Part shown: positions 46,735 through 56,555 of the stretch, in pieces
How the letters are laid out: each line of letters opens with the position of its first letter
Numbering within the stretch: position 1 is the stretch's first letter
Origin: Tepidibacter aestuarii
GTDB lineage: Bacteria > Bacillota > Clostridia > Peptostreptococcales > Peptostreptococcaceae
Length of the DNA: 64,000 nucleotides
NCBI RefSeq assembly: GCF_934924865.1
Contig: NZ_OW235315.1
Location: 2,108,001 to 2,172,000 of the forward strand
Reading direction: 5' to 3'
Translations under genes and position numbers: made by a program
Notes under the pieces: generated by a model
Told to the model about the DNA's origin: nothing
The model's database searches: none
The model's input: the letters and a program-made list of their open reading frames with translations, nothing else

Positions 46735-47757
46735 TTATGGAACAAATTTCTCTGATCCTTTTAAAACAAGTTGAGGAATTATTATTCTTCTTTTTATTTG
46801 GTCTTTTGGAGACACATTGTTTAATTTATCCATAAGCATTTTCATTCCTGCTTTTCCCATTTCAATAGTAGGTCCATTTACTGAGCTTATGTTCATTCCT
46901 AAAATATTTACTAGATCTAACTTGTCAAATCCTATTATAGCCATATCTTGTGGAACATTTATGTTTTGTTCATATATCGCTTTTATAGTTCCCAAAATCA
47001 TCATATTACTAGTTACAAATATAGCACTTGGTCTGTCTTCCATGTTTAATATTTGCTTAGTGATTTCATATGCACTTTCATAATCAAAGTCTCCATAAAA
47101 TACATATTTATCCTCAATAAGTATATTATTTTCATTTAAAGCTTTTACATATCCTTTGAATCTATCTTTGGTTATTGTGTAATTTTGTTTACCATTAATT
47201 ATTGCTATCTTATTATGTCCAGCATTTATTAATGCACTAGTAGCATCATACGCTCCTTTTACATGATCTATGAATATACCGCTAAATTCTGAGTATTTAA
47301 CATATCCATCCAGTAATATAATAGGTATTCCTATTTGCTCTAAAGTATTTAAATATTCACTACTGAAATGATCTTCTGCATATGTTGGAGTTATTATTAT
47401 CCCTTCTATCCTCTGTTCTTTGAATATTTTAAGAGCTTTAAGTTCTTTGTCTCTTTTATCATCAGTATTGCAAAGTATTATATTCAAATCATTTTCATCT
47501 GCTATTTGACTTATACCTTTTATTATTTCTCCAAAAAAAGGATTGTTTATTTCTGGAACTATAACTCCTATAGTATTTGTTTTACTTGTAGATAAACTCC
47601 TAGCTATTGCACTAGGTGTATAGTTTAATTCTTTAATTACATCCATTACTTTTTTTCTAGTTTCTTCTTTTACATATCCAGAATCATTCAACACTCTTGA
47701 TACAGTAGTTCGAGATACTTGTGCTTTTTTTGCAATATCTTTTATAGTTATAGCCAT
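46735..47757 (-). CDS. LacI-family transcriptional regulator
   Basis: 340 residues: N-terminal helix-turn-helix and hinge TIKDIAKKAQVSRTTVSRVLNDSGYV, then a periplasmic-binding-type sensor domain with IGVIVPEINNPFFGEIIKGI and IFVTSNMMILGTIKAI. The ATG at 47757 lies after GGGGGCG; the frame extends upstream to 47844 through its own promoter and is not used. It lies between deoC and the giant glucan synthase gene on the same strand, so either may be a target. The ligand is probably a sugar or nucleoside. Confidence 0.92.
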   Translation of the reverse strand: MAITIKDIAKKAQVSRTTVSRVLNDSGYVKEETRKKVMDVIKELNYTPSAIARSLSTSKTNTIGVIVPEINNPFFGEIIKGISQIADENDLNIILCNTDDKRDKELKALKIFKEQRIEGIIITPTYAEDHFSSEYLNTLEQIGIPIILLDGYVKYSEFSGIFIDHVKGAYDATSALINAGHNKIAIINGKQNYTITKDRFKGYVKALNENNILIEDKYVFYGDFDYESAYEITKQILNMEDRPSAIFVTSNMMILGTIKAIYEQNINVPQDMAIIGFDKLDLVNILGMNISSVNGPTIEMGKAGMKMLMDKLNNVSPKDQIKRRIIIPQLVLKGSEKFVP

Positions 47758-47823
47758 TTTGACTCGCCCCCAAAAAAACTCAAAAATTGTTAGTAAGATA
47801 ATTATGTTACCGATTCCATTTAG

Positions 47824-47852
47824 ATTATACATTTTTTTTGTCAATACTTCAA
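47824..47852 (-). promoter_or_regulatory. Promoter of the LacI-family gene
   Basis: On the minus strand TTGAAG (47847-47852) and TATAAT (47824-47829) are 17 bases apart, about 65 bases before the start codon. A TTGACA nearby is only nine bases from the -10 and was not chosen. Confidence 0.6.
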
Positions 47853-47895
47853 TACAAATATATCAAAAAGTTCTTAATGTTATTTTAGTAAATAA

Positions 47896-47935
47896 TTTAA
47901 TTCAAATGAAATCTTTAGATTTCATTTGAATTAAA
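47896..47935 (-). terminator. Terminator after the giant glucan synthase gene
   Basis: An 18-bp perfect stem (47896-47913 with 47918-47935) with a four-base loop lies seven bases beyond the stop codon and is followed by A/T-rich sequence on the minus strand. Confidence 0.7.
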
Positions 47936-47942
47936 TTTCACA

Positions 47943-50900
47943 TTATCCTAATATCACATCAACATTATGTTCTTTATTATCATCTATAAGCTTTAGTTTA
48001 TTTGAGTTATTTTTGTTTCCATCAATGATAATATATTTTACATTATTATTTACTTTATCAGGATTTTTAATTGATATATTGTATTTTGATTTCCCATATT
48101 TATATTCGATTGAATACTCTTTCCAATCCTTAGGTATACATGGATCTATTACTATTTCATCAGCGTATTTTTTTAATCCCAAAATATCCTCAATACCAAC
48201 CTTATACATCCATCCTGCTGTTCCTGTATACCAAGTCCATCCTCCTCTACCTATCTGAGAATTAGTAGAGTATACATCAGCTGCCATAACATATGGTTCT
48301 ACTTTGTATTTTAAACACTCTTTAGCTGTTCTAGTGTGATTTATAGGATTTATGCTATTATAAAGCTTCCATGCTTTATCTCCCTTTCCCATCATAGCAT
48401 ATGCTTTTATAACCCATGTTGCAGCGTGTGTGTATTGACCTCCATTTTCTCTAACTCCTGGGACATATCCTTTTATATATCCAGGATTTAGATTACCTTC
48501 ATCGAAAGGAGGTGTAAATAAAAGAATCATTCCTTCATCTTCTTTTACCAAATATTTGTTTAAAGATTCCATGGCTTCCTCTCTTCGATCCTTATCTCCA
48601 CCGTTTGATATGACCGCCCACGATTGCGCTAGTGAGTCTATAATACATTCTGAGTTTTCTATAGATCCTAGAGGAGTTCCATCATCAAAATAAGCTCTTT
48701 TATACCACTTACCATCCCATGCATTTTCTTCTATTCCACTTAATATCTTTTTAGCATAATCATTATATTTTTTTTGAATATCCAAATCATTCATTTTTTC
48801 GCATATTTTTGAGAAGTCAACTAAAATAGTGTATAAAAACCATCCAAGCCATACACTCTCACCTTTACCCTTATTTCCAACAGTACTCATACCGTCATTC
48901 CAATCTCCAGAGCCCATAAGAGGAATACCATGTTCTCCAAATTTTAGAGATCTTTCAATACTTCTTATGCAATGATTGTATACAGATGCTTTTTCCTTAG
49001 ATACTCTAGGTACACCATATCTTTCATCATCTTCTTTTAGTTCATCCTCTTCTAAAAAATGAACTTGTTCTTTTAATATAGCGTAATCTCCAGTATTTTT
49101 TATATACTCAATAGTTGCATAAGGTAACCAAAGTAAATCATCAGAAAATTTGGTTCTTATACCCTTATCATCCTCAGGACCAGGATGCCACCAATGCTGT
49201 ACATCCCCTTCAACAAACTGATGTGCACAATGAAGTAGTATTTGTTCTCTAGTTTGATCTGGAATTAAATTTAGAGCATTCATAGAGTCTTGAAGTTGAT
49301 CTCTAAATCCATAAGCACCTCCAGATTGATAAAAAGCTGATCTTGCCCATATTCTACAGCATATGTTTTGATAAGAAAGCCAATTATTTAGCATCAAATC
49401 CATAGACAGATCCGGAGTCTTAACTTGAATTTTTCCTAATACATCATCCCACATTTCAATTGAATCATCTAATGCACTTTTAGCTTTATCTACATTCCTA
49501 TATTTATCTACTATATGATGTATATTTTGAACATCACTATCTTGACCTAATAAGAATACAACTTCTTTTTCCTCATTAATATCAAGCTCAATACAAGTTT
49601 GTATACAGGCACATGGATCAAATCCAGCTCCTACATTATTCGATAACATTTCTCTTTTTAAACTAGCTGGATTTTTTAATTCTCCATTAGATCCTAAAAA
49701 CTCTAATCTATCACCAGTATAAGAATTAACTTTTTCCGAACACGCCATATAACTAATTCGAGGTGAATAATCTGGGTTGTAAGGGTTTTTAATAATCATT
49801 ATATCATCATTCATATCTGTTATTATATACTTTTGCATAGTCTGATCACTAACACCCATTACAGGTCTTATATAATTTGTAAGAGTTAGTTTTCTTTTAG
49901 AATTAGATTTATTTTTAAGCTTAATTATACTAATTTTGATAGATTCATCATTTGGAACAAACATAACAAGCTCTTGCTGTATTCCATTGCTATCATGAAC
50001 AAATTTTGAATATCCATGGCCATGATGTACCGTATAACTTTCCTTCTCCCTTATAGGAAGAGGAGTTGTAGTCCATATACGACCACTATAATCGTCTCTT
50101 ATATAGATAACCTCTGAACTTGGATCTATTACAGGGTCATTTGACCAAAGAGTCAGCTTATTTTCTCTACTGTTTTTTGACCATGTATATCCTGAACCAT
50201 TCTCAGATACTTGAAACCCAAACTTTTTATTAGATATTACATTTATCCAAGGCAAAGGAGTTCTAGTGCCTTCCTTTATTCTTATAACATACTCTTTTTT
50301 ATCTTTAGCAAATCCTCCATATCCATTAAAATAATCAAGATCTAACTGTTCATCTAAACTTTCATACTCTGTATTATCATCATTAAATATTTTTTGTTCT
50401 ATGTCATATTCATAATCTGTATAATCCAATTGAGACTTAATAGATTCACACCCAGATTTTAAAACTATTCTTGCAGCAGAATAAAACAGAATTTGATCTT
50501 CTTTAGGAATAGTATTTGCATTTCTTATAAATATGCCACCGTGTTTATCTATTAAATCATATCCATACTTTGATCTAACTGTTTCAATTATAAGATCCTG
50601 AAGTGGTTGCAAATAATTACTCTCATCCTCATTCAAAATTAAAATATCAACAACTAATCCCTTCATTCTAAAATACTCATGAGCATTTAAAACTTGTTTT
50701 ACAATATCTATTTCTTCTTCATTCTTTATACTAACAAGAACTATAGGTATATCCCCAGATATTCCATAAGCCCAAAGAGAATTTTGAGCCTTTACATTAT
50801 TCTTTATTATATCTTGATACCTTCTTTTGCTAGGACTTAAATATAGTATATGAGATATCATATCTTGATAAGTTGTTACTTCTTCTTCACCAAAATTTAA

Positions 50901-53900
50901 ATATGAACTTTCCACTTGACTTCTAATATCTGCTAATTCAAATATTCTATCCATACAAGATATATCATGATATTTTTTAACTAGACTTAATACATCATCC
51001 ATATTATCACCAATAGAAGTAGTAAAAAACACCTCTACGCTGCAACCAGCATCTATATTTACTTTTTTCCTCAAACTCATTATTGGATCTAATACAGCTC
51101 CACAAGTATTAGTCAACGGTTCATTTAAAGCCTTTGGATTTTTAATATTATTAGCTCTCCCTATGAAATTATCTCTATTTGTTTCATACTCTAAATTTCC
51201 TATACTATCAGCCTTAGTAGAAATAGTATGAGCCATCCATATTTTTTGCTCACCTTCACTTCTAGGCCTTCTTGAACATATTATACTCTCATATTCTAAA
51301 ACTGGCTTCGTTCTTATAAATAAATTGGTAAACGCTGGATGAGCAATGTCAGCAGCCTGATCTATAAGAACAGTTTCTAAATAACTAGTTAGCTCAATCA
51401 TTGTAGATTCCTTAGAATTGTTAGTAATAGTAACCTTTCTTATCTCTGCATCATCCTCTGTAGATACTACAATCTGAGTATTGGTTATTATATCCTTATC
51501 TTTTCTAGTAAATTCAGCCTTATCTTGATGAAATTTCACCTTATAATAATCTGGTTTATTATCTATAGGTTTATAAGTTGTTGAAAAAATATCGTTATTA
51601 TTTAAATTCTTTACAAATATATAGAGACCATAATTACCTGTTGCCAAATCTTCTCTCCATCTACTAACCTGTAATCTATTCTTTTTAATATATCCTCCTC
51701 CACAATCAGTAACCATACTCAAATATTTCCCATTTGATAAAATGTGACATCTCGGAATTTTATGATCAACCTCATCGTATTCTCTAGTCACCTTAGGGAC
51801 AATATTTTTATCTTTTTCTAAAGGCTTTATTTGCTCCTTGTAGTCTTTAGTTATAATACTTCTTACAGGTATCTTCTCTTGAAGTAATATTTCTGCTCCT
51901 TTCACCGAAGGATCTGCATGAAATCTTTTTTGCATTATATTAAAATTTAAATAATTATTAATAGTTACAAAGCTCATTCCTTGATGATGAGCCATGAAGC
52001 TTTCTACTATAGAGTTTTCTTTACCTAATGTAACTCTATCATTTGTAAAATCTATAGCTTCATATAATCCATATTTTCCTTCCATACCCATATCAATAAG
52101 CTTTTTAATATTTCTAATACACTCATTTTCATCGAATAGTAAGGCTAATACAGTGGAATACGGAGATATAACCATATCTTTAGAAAGACCTCTTTTAAGT
52201 CCTAAATCCGGTACCCCGAAAGCCTTATATTGATAATTCAAATCCATATCAAATTTATAATAGCCTGACTCAGAAGTACCCCATGGCACATCTCTCCTAG
52301 TACCATATTTTTTTTGCGCTCTAATTACAGTATTATAAGTTTCATCTAAAAGTGAATTACTATAATTTTTCATTACGATAGGAGGCATGAAATATTCAAA
52401 CATAGTAGCAGTCCAAGAAACCAACCCTCTGTATCCATCAACTATAGATAAAGACCTTCCTAATTTGAACCAATGTTTTTGAGGAATCTGTTTTTTAGCA
52501 ACAGCAATATAACTTGTAAGCCTTGCCTCTGATGCTAAAAGATCATAATATGAATTTGTAAGCTTATTTGAATCTACATCATATCCAATTGAGAACAAAT
52601 CTTTTTCAAAATCATACAATTCAGTAAAGTCTGTATTATCTACAATATTATCTATAATTTTAGTTAAATCTATTATCTTATTTTCAAATTCATCTATATT
52701 ATTTATTAAATTAGATATAGTCTCTTTTGATTTTATCAATTCTTCATTTTGAGTTTTTATCTCATCTATTTCTTTTAATATATCTTTATAAATTTGTCTA
52801 AGTCTTAACATATCCGTATTTATGTTTACTTCATCCACTAATTTATTCAAATCTCCAATGCTTTTTAAATATGTCTTATGATAATCATTTAATAAAACAG
52901 AATTGATATCATATATAATACTTTTAATAAGATCACATACATTCAGATCTGCATCATTATAAAAGTTTTCATTTAAAATTAAATCTACAAATAATTTTTC
53001 AAAATCATTAATACATAAATTTTCTTTTTCAATAATAGATTCTATATCTTCATATTCATAATCGCAAACAATTATACTATCTCTAATTCCCTCTAAAATA
53101 GATTTGTCTACAATAGGCTTACTAATATATTCTAATAACCCTTGCTTTAAAGTCATTAAGTACCCTACAAAATTACCACTATCCACAGTCGATACATATC
53201 TAGGCAATAAAACATTCAAATTTTTAGTATCATACCAGTTAAATAAATGTCCCTTATACTTTTCTAGTTTCTGAACACTTTCTAATGTGTTACTTATTTT
53301 ACTTAACATAGTTGTAGTAGATATATATCCTAAATCTCTTGCTGACATTATTGATATTAATAAAAACCCTATATTAGTAGGCGACGTTCTTTCAGCTACT
53401 CCATTGTACGGATTTTCTTGATAATTATCAGCTGGAAGGTAATTTTGATCTTTTCCTGCAAAATCTTCATAATATAGCCAAGTTTTTCTAGCTAGTTTTC
53501 TAATTAATAATCTATCTTTTTTATCAATATTAATTTCCCTATCACTTTCAATTTGTTCACTTATTCTATAAGCTACAGCAGGCGATATAAGCCACAACAA
53601 GCATATTAAGAGAGCATATATAGTGTTTGTAGGGTTTAAAATATATACAAGCGCAAATGTAATAACAGATACATAAATAGACACCTGCATTCTTTTTAAA
53701 TAACTGTTCATATCATTTTTAAGTTTCTTTTCTGCGTCAGCAGCTGTTGTCCATTCTAATAGATTCTTTTTAGATATAAAAACTCTGTACAAAGTTCTAC
53801 TTATAGCATCTAACATTAAATATGACTGATATGGTAAAAAAGCAAATAAAATTAAAGCTTGATATAAAAGACCTTTACACCCGTATATTAAATCCGAATT

Positions 53901-56432
53901 CGTCTTTGTAGTTATATTCTTGTAATATTTACACACTATACAGTTTATAAACTCTAAAATTATAGGAAGCACAAATGCAAAAACTGAAAATCCTACCCAA
54001 ATCCACCAGTAACCAGGAAGAATAGTTAGACCTAATATAATTAAAATCAATGTAGAAACAGAATCTAAACTTCTTCTTAAATTATCTTTTATCTTCCACT
54101 TAGATAATGCTGATAATGGATTTTTTGAAAATAACCATCTTACAAGCTGCCAATCACCTCTTATCCATCTATGGAGCCTCATACTAAAAGAACTATAATT
54201 AGACGGATAAGAATCTATAAGCTCTATATCTGTTGCAAGCCCAGCCCTTATATAAGATCCCTCTAATAAATCATGACTTAAAACACTATTTTCAGGAATA
54301 GCATTTTTAAGAACCTTACTAAATACATTTAAATCGTATATACCCTTTCCTGTGAAAATACCTTCAAAAAATAGATCTTGATAAACATCAGAAACAGCAG
54401 TAGTATAACTATCTATACCACCTTGACCTGCAAATATTTTTGTAAACATACTTTTTCCTGTGCTTTCAATATCAAGGCCTATTCTAGGTTGAATAATACC
54501 ATATCCATCTACAACTACATCTCTTGTTTTACTTAAAATAGCTTTATTTAAAGGATGAGTTATAGTTCCTATTAATTTTTTAGCACTATTCATAACAAGA
54601 TTTGTATCGGCATCAATAGTTATTACATATTTAATTTTATTTTGTATATGAGAAATATCTGATGATATCATAGAATACGAAGTATCATTAGATCCTTTTA
54701 ATAATTCATTAAGCTCAACTAATGCACCTCTTTTTCGCTCCCAGCCCATCCATCTATTTTGATGCTTTGAGTATTGTCTATGTCTATGAAAATAAAAGAA
54801 TATATCTCCTTTTTTATACTTTTCGTTCAACTTTCTTACTTTTTCAAATGCTTTCTCTATTATAATATTGTCTCCATCTGTATGCTCTTCTTTTGAATCC
54901 TTAAAATCTCCAGCTATACAAAAATATATATTATCCTCTTTATTTGAATTATAATACACCTCTAACTTGTCTATAAGTTCATCAACAGATTTTTCACTTG
55001 TAATTAAAGTAGGTATTACAACCATAGTTGAAGCATTCTCATCTATACCATTCCTATATTCTAACTTTGGTAAAAAATCAGGCTCAACATTATGTGTTAC
55101 AATCCAATTAACTAAATTTATAGCTATAGTACTTGATGGTATATAAGAAAAAATAAATACCACTAAACTAACATATATATTGTTATTCATTTTATAAGAG
55201 TACGTAGTCATCAATAAAGTTAATATCCACGTTATTATTATTATAGGCAAAAAATATATTACATATGGATATTTAGTATTTTTATTTGAAATATCATTAT
55301 ATCCAAAACATGACAATAACTCTGTTACTCCATTTCCAACTATGTAATATCCAACATGATTTAATTTATTATTTTTATCACCAATCTGATTTGATAATTC
55401 AATAGCTTTTTTTACTATTTCAAATTCAGGTATATTGTATTTTTTAGATAATTTTTCAATTTTGCTTCTATAATAATCTCTACTTTCAAAATCCATTTTA
55501 TTATATACATCACAAGGATCATCCTTTAAGATTTTTTCAACTACAGATAATGATTCAAATACACTTATCCAGTTCAACTTAGAGATTTGATTTAAACTTA
55601 TTATAGAGTTTCCCATTGCCATTTGTCTATACGCCTGATCCTTATGTTGAAGCTTTATTATTTCATCCAAGGTTATATTATATTCAGACAAATTTTGTTC
55701 TATAAAACTCTTTATTTTTCCTAAATCATAGTCTTCACTTCTCATTTTCTTCATTAAATATTCAACATAAAAAAAGTCAATTTTATTTTCTTTATTAATT
55801 TCTTTTCTGATAAAATCCATTAATTCTTCATTATTCATATTCAGATCTTTTATATTTTCATACTTTAATTGATCTTTATAAATAAGTTCACAAATATTTC
55901 TTATTTTTTCAACAATACAACATCTAATAACAATAGACAAAGACCATATTTCTGCAATAGAAAGAATACTATGTTTTTGATATGACTTTATAAACTCTAT
56001 TATCACACTCTCATCCAATTTTGCATCAGTATGAGATACAAGCTCAAACAATATATCATATACCCTTGGAAATCCTTCAAATATACCATTTGATAATACA
56101 TTCAATTCTAAAAATCTATCTTTATCTACCTCTTGCCTTACAAACTTAACTTCTTCCTCTAATTTATAAAAATTATCTAATAGCCATTTTGAAGCTCCTG
56201 ATAAATTTTCTTTATCTTCATCTATTTCATTTAAATGTTTATACAATTTAAATATAACATCATAATTATTATTCAATCTAGGTAATAAAGATCTACAACT
56301 TGTATATTTTTCACTCACTATATGCTTTCGAGCTATATTCATAGAATGATTTTGGAGCTCTTCATTACTCAATAAAATATTATCCATACTGATATTTTCA
56401 TATCCGTCTATTTTTTTATTGTACTCACTCAT
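47943..56432 (-). CDS. NdvB-type cyclic beta-glucan synthase / GH94 protein (2829 aa)
   Basis: Giant membrane enzyme of the NdvB/Cgs architecture. Order: soluble N-terminal region (about 1-380); membrane helices near 385-450; a GT84 domain with TIDADTN (DXD type, near 605) and RLHRWIRGDW (R-x2-RW type); four to six more helices (about 790-985); a glycoamylase-like domain with GTSESGYY (about 1310-1510); and a long GH94-type phosphorylase region with two beta-sandwich modules. The catalytic acid lies in GSGDWNDGM near residue 2509. By homology it would build or trim a beta-1,2-type glucan. It follows a sugar-nucleotide enzyme gene. GGAGG precedes the ATG. Confidence 0.88.
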   Translation of the reverse strand: MSEYNKKIDGYENISMDNILLSNEELQNHSMNIARKHIVSEKYTSCRSLLPRLNNNYDVIFKLYKHLNEIDEDKENLSGASKWLLDNFYKLEEEVKFVRQEVDKDRFLELNVLSNGIFEGFPRVYDILFELVSHTDAKLDESVIIEFIKSYQKHSILSIAEIWSLSIVIRCCIVEKIRNICELIYKDQLKYENIKDLNMNNEELMDFIRKEINKENKIDFFYVEYLMKKMRSEDYDLGKIKSFIEQNLSEYNITLDEIIKLQHKDQAYRQMAMGNSIISLNQISKLNWISVFESLSVVEKILKDDPCDVYNKMDFESRDYYRSKIEKLSKKYNIPEFEIVKKAIELSNQIGDKNNKLNHVGYYIVGNGVTELLSCFGYNDISNKNTKYPYVIYFLPIIIITWILTLLMTTYSYKMNNNIYVSLVVFIFSYIPSSTIAINLVNWIVTHNVEPDFLPKLEYRNGIDENASTMVVIPTLITSEKSVDELIDKLEVYYNSNKEDNIYFCIAGDFKDSKEEHTDGDNIIIEKAFEKVRKLNEKYKKGDIFFYFHRHRQYSKHQNRWMGWERKRGALVELNELLKGSNDTSYSMISSDISHIQNKIKYVITIDADTNLVMNSAKKLIGTITHPLNKAILSKTRDVVVDGYGIIQPRIGLDIESTGKSMFTKIFAGQGGIDSYTTAVSDVYQDLFFEGIFTGKGIYDLNVFSKVLKNAIPENSVLSHDLLEGSYIRAGLATDIELIDSYPSNYSSFSMRLHRWIRGDWQLVRWLFSKNPLSALSKWKIKDNLRRSLDSVSTLILIILGLTILPGYWWIWVGFSVFAFVLPIILEFINCIVCKYYKNITTKTNSDLIYGCKGLLYQALILFAFLPYQSYLMLDAISRTLYRVFISKKNLLEWTTAADAEKKLKNDMNSYLKRMQVSIYVSVITFALVYILNPTNTIYALLICLLWLISPAVAYRISEQIESDREINIDKKDRLLIRKLARKTWLYYEDFAGKDQNYLPADNYQENPYNGVAERTSPTNIGFLLISIMSARDLGYISTTTMLSKISNTLESVQKLEKYKGHLFNWYDTKNLNVLLPRYVSTVDSGNFVGYLMTLKQGLLEYISKPIVDKSILEGIRDSIIVCDYEYEDIESIIEKENLCINDFEKLFVDLILNENFYNDADLNVCDLIKSIIYDINSVLLNDYHKTYLKSIGDLNKLVDEVNINTDMLRLRQIYKDILKEIDEIKTQNEELIKSKETISNLINNIDEFENKIIDLTKIIDNIVDNTDFTELYDFEKDLFSIGYDVDSNKLTNSYYDLLASEARLTSYIAVAKKQIPQKHWFKLGRSLSIVDGYRGLVSWTATMFEYFMPPIVMKNYSNSLLDETYNTVIRAQKKYGTRRDVPWGTSESGYYKFDMDLNYQYKAFGVPDLGLKRGLSKDMVISPYSTVLALLFDENECIRNIKKLIDMGMEGKYGLYEAIDFTNDRVTLGKENSIVESFMAHHQGMSFVTINNYLNFNIMQKRFHADPSVKGAEILLQEKIPVRSIITKDYKEQIKPLEKDKNIVPKVTREYDEVDHKIPRCHILSNGKYLSMVTDCGGGYIKKNRLQVSRWREDLATGNYGLYIFVKNLNNNDIFSTTYKPIDNKPDYYKVKFHQDKAEFTRKDKDIITNTQIVVSTEDDAEIRKVTITNNSKESTMIELTSYLETVLIDQAADIAHPAFTNLFIRTKPVLEYESIICSRRPRSEGEQKIWMAHTISTKADSIGNLEYETNRDNFIGRANNIKNPKALNEPLTNTCGAVLDPIMSLRKKVNIDAGCSVEVFFTTSIGDNMDDVLSLVKKYHDISCMDRIFELADIRSQVESSYLNFGEEEVTTYQDMISHILYLSPSKRRYQDIIKNNVKAQNSLWAYGISGDIPIVLVSIKNEEEIDIVKQVLNAHEYFRMKGLVVDILILNEDESNYLQPLQDLIIETVRSKYGYDLIDKHGGIFIRNANTIPKEDQILFYSAARIVLKSGCESIKSQLDYTDYEYDIEQKIFNDDNTEYESLDEQLDLDYFNGYGGFAKDKKEYVIRIKEGTRTPLPWINVISNKKFGFQVSENGSGYTWSKNSRENKLTLWSNDPVIDPSSEVIYIRDDYSGRIWTTTPLPIREKESYTVHHGHGYSKFVHDSNGIQQELVMFVPNDESIKISIIKLKNKSNSKRKLTLTNYIRPVMGVSDQTMQKYIITDMNDDIMIIKNPYNPDYSPRISYMACSEKVNSYTGDRLEFLGSNGELKNPASLKREMLSNNVGAGFDPCACIQTCIELDINEEKEVVFLLGQDSDVQNIHHIVDKYRNVDKAKSALDDSIEMWDDVLGKIQVKTPDLSMDLMLNNWLSYQNICCRIWARSAFYQSGGAYGFRDQLQDSMNALNLIPDQTREQILLHCAHQFVEGDVQHWWHPGPEDDKGIRTKFSDDLLWLPYATIEYIKNTGDYAILKEQVHFLEEDELKEDDERYGVPRVSKEKASVYNHCIRSIERSLKFGEHGIPLMGSGDWNDGMSTVGNKGKGESVWLGWFLYTILVDFSKICEKMNDLDIQKKYNDYAKKILSGIEENAWDGKWYKRAYFDDGTPLGSIENSECIIDSLAQSWAVISNGGDKDRREEAMESLNKYLVKEDEGMILLFTPPFDEGNLNPGYIKGYVPGVRENGGQYTHAATWVIKAYAMMGKGDKAWKLYNSINPINHTRTAKECLKYKVEPYVMAADVYSTNSQIGRGGWTWYTGTAGWMYKVGIEDILGLKKYADEIVIDPCIPKDWKEYSIEYKYGKSKYNISIKNPDKVNNNVKYIIIDGNKNNSNKLKLIDDNKEHNVDVILG

Positions 56433-56489
56433 ATCTTATATTCCTCCTACAAAAGAGTTGTCGTCTAATTTGCTATTTATCCGAAAGCT

Positions 56490-56537
56490 AAAAATTCAGC
56501 TAGAGTAAAAACTCTTCTGAATTAAGTTTCGCTTTAT
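56490..56537 (-). repeat. Interspersed repeat R1, copy b (terminator-like)
   Basis: Matches 408-456 over its whole length with a few changes and one missing base. On the minus strand AATTCAG and CTGAATT, with inner AGAGT/ACTCT, form a hairpin followed by five T. It lies 19 bases after the stop of the nucleotidyltransferase gene and upstream of the giant gene, so it probably ends that transcript. Confidence 0.7.
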
Positions 56538-56555
56538 CATAAAAAATAAAAGGCA

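Noticed and set aside
47368..47595. Plus-strand open frame of 75 codons inside the LacI-family gene, and many similar antisense frames in the flagellar genes
   Set aside because: All lie opposite well-supported genes, lack ribosome sites and have Ser/Phe/Leu-rich content typical of antisense AT-rich codons.
47757..47844. N-terminal 29-residue extension of the LacI-family protein
   Set aside because: The extension runs through the predicted promoter and upstream of GGGGGCG; LacI proteins start right before TIKDIAKKA.
47830..47852. TTGACA at 47837-47842 (minus strand) as the -35 of the LacI-family promoter
   Set aside because: Only nine bases separate it from TATAAT, too few for sigma-A; TTGAAG at 17 bases was preferred.
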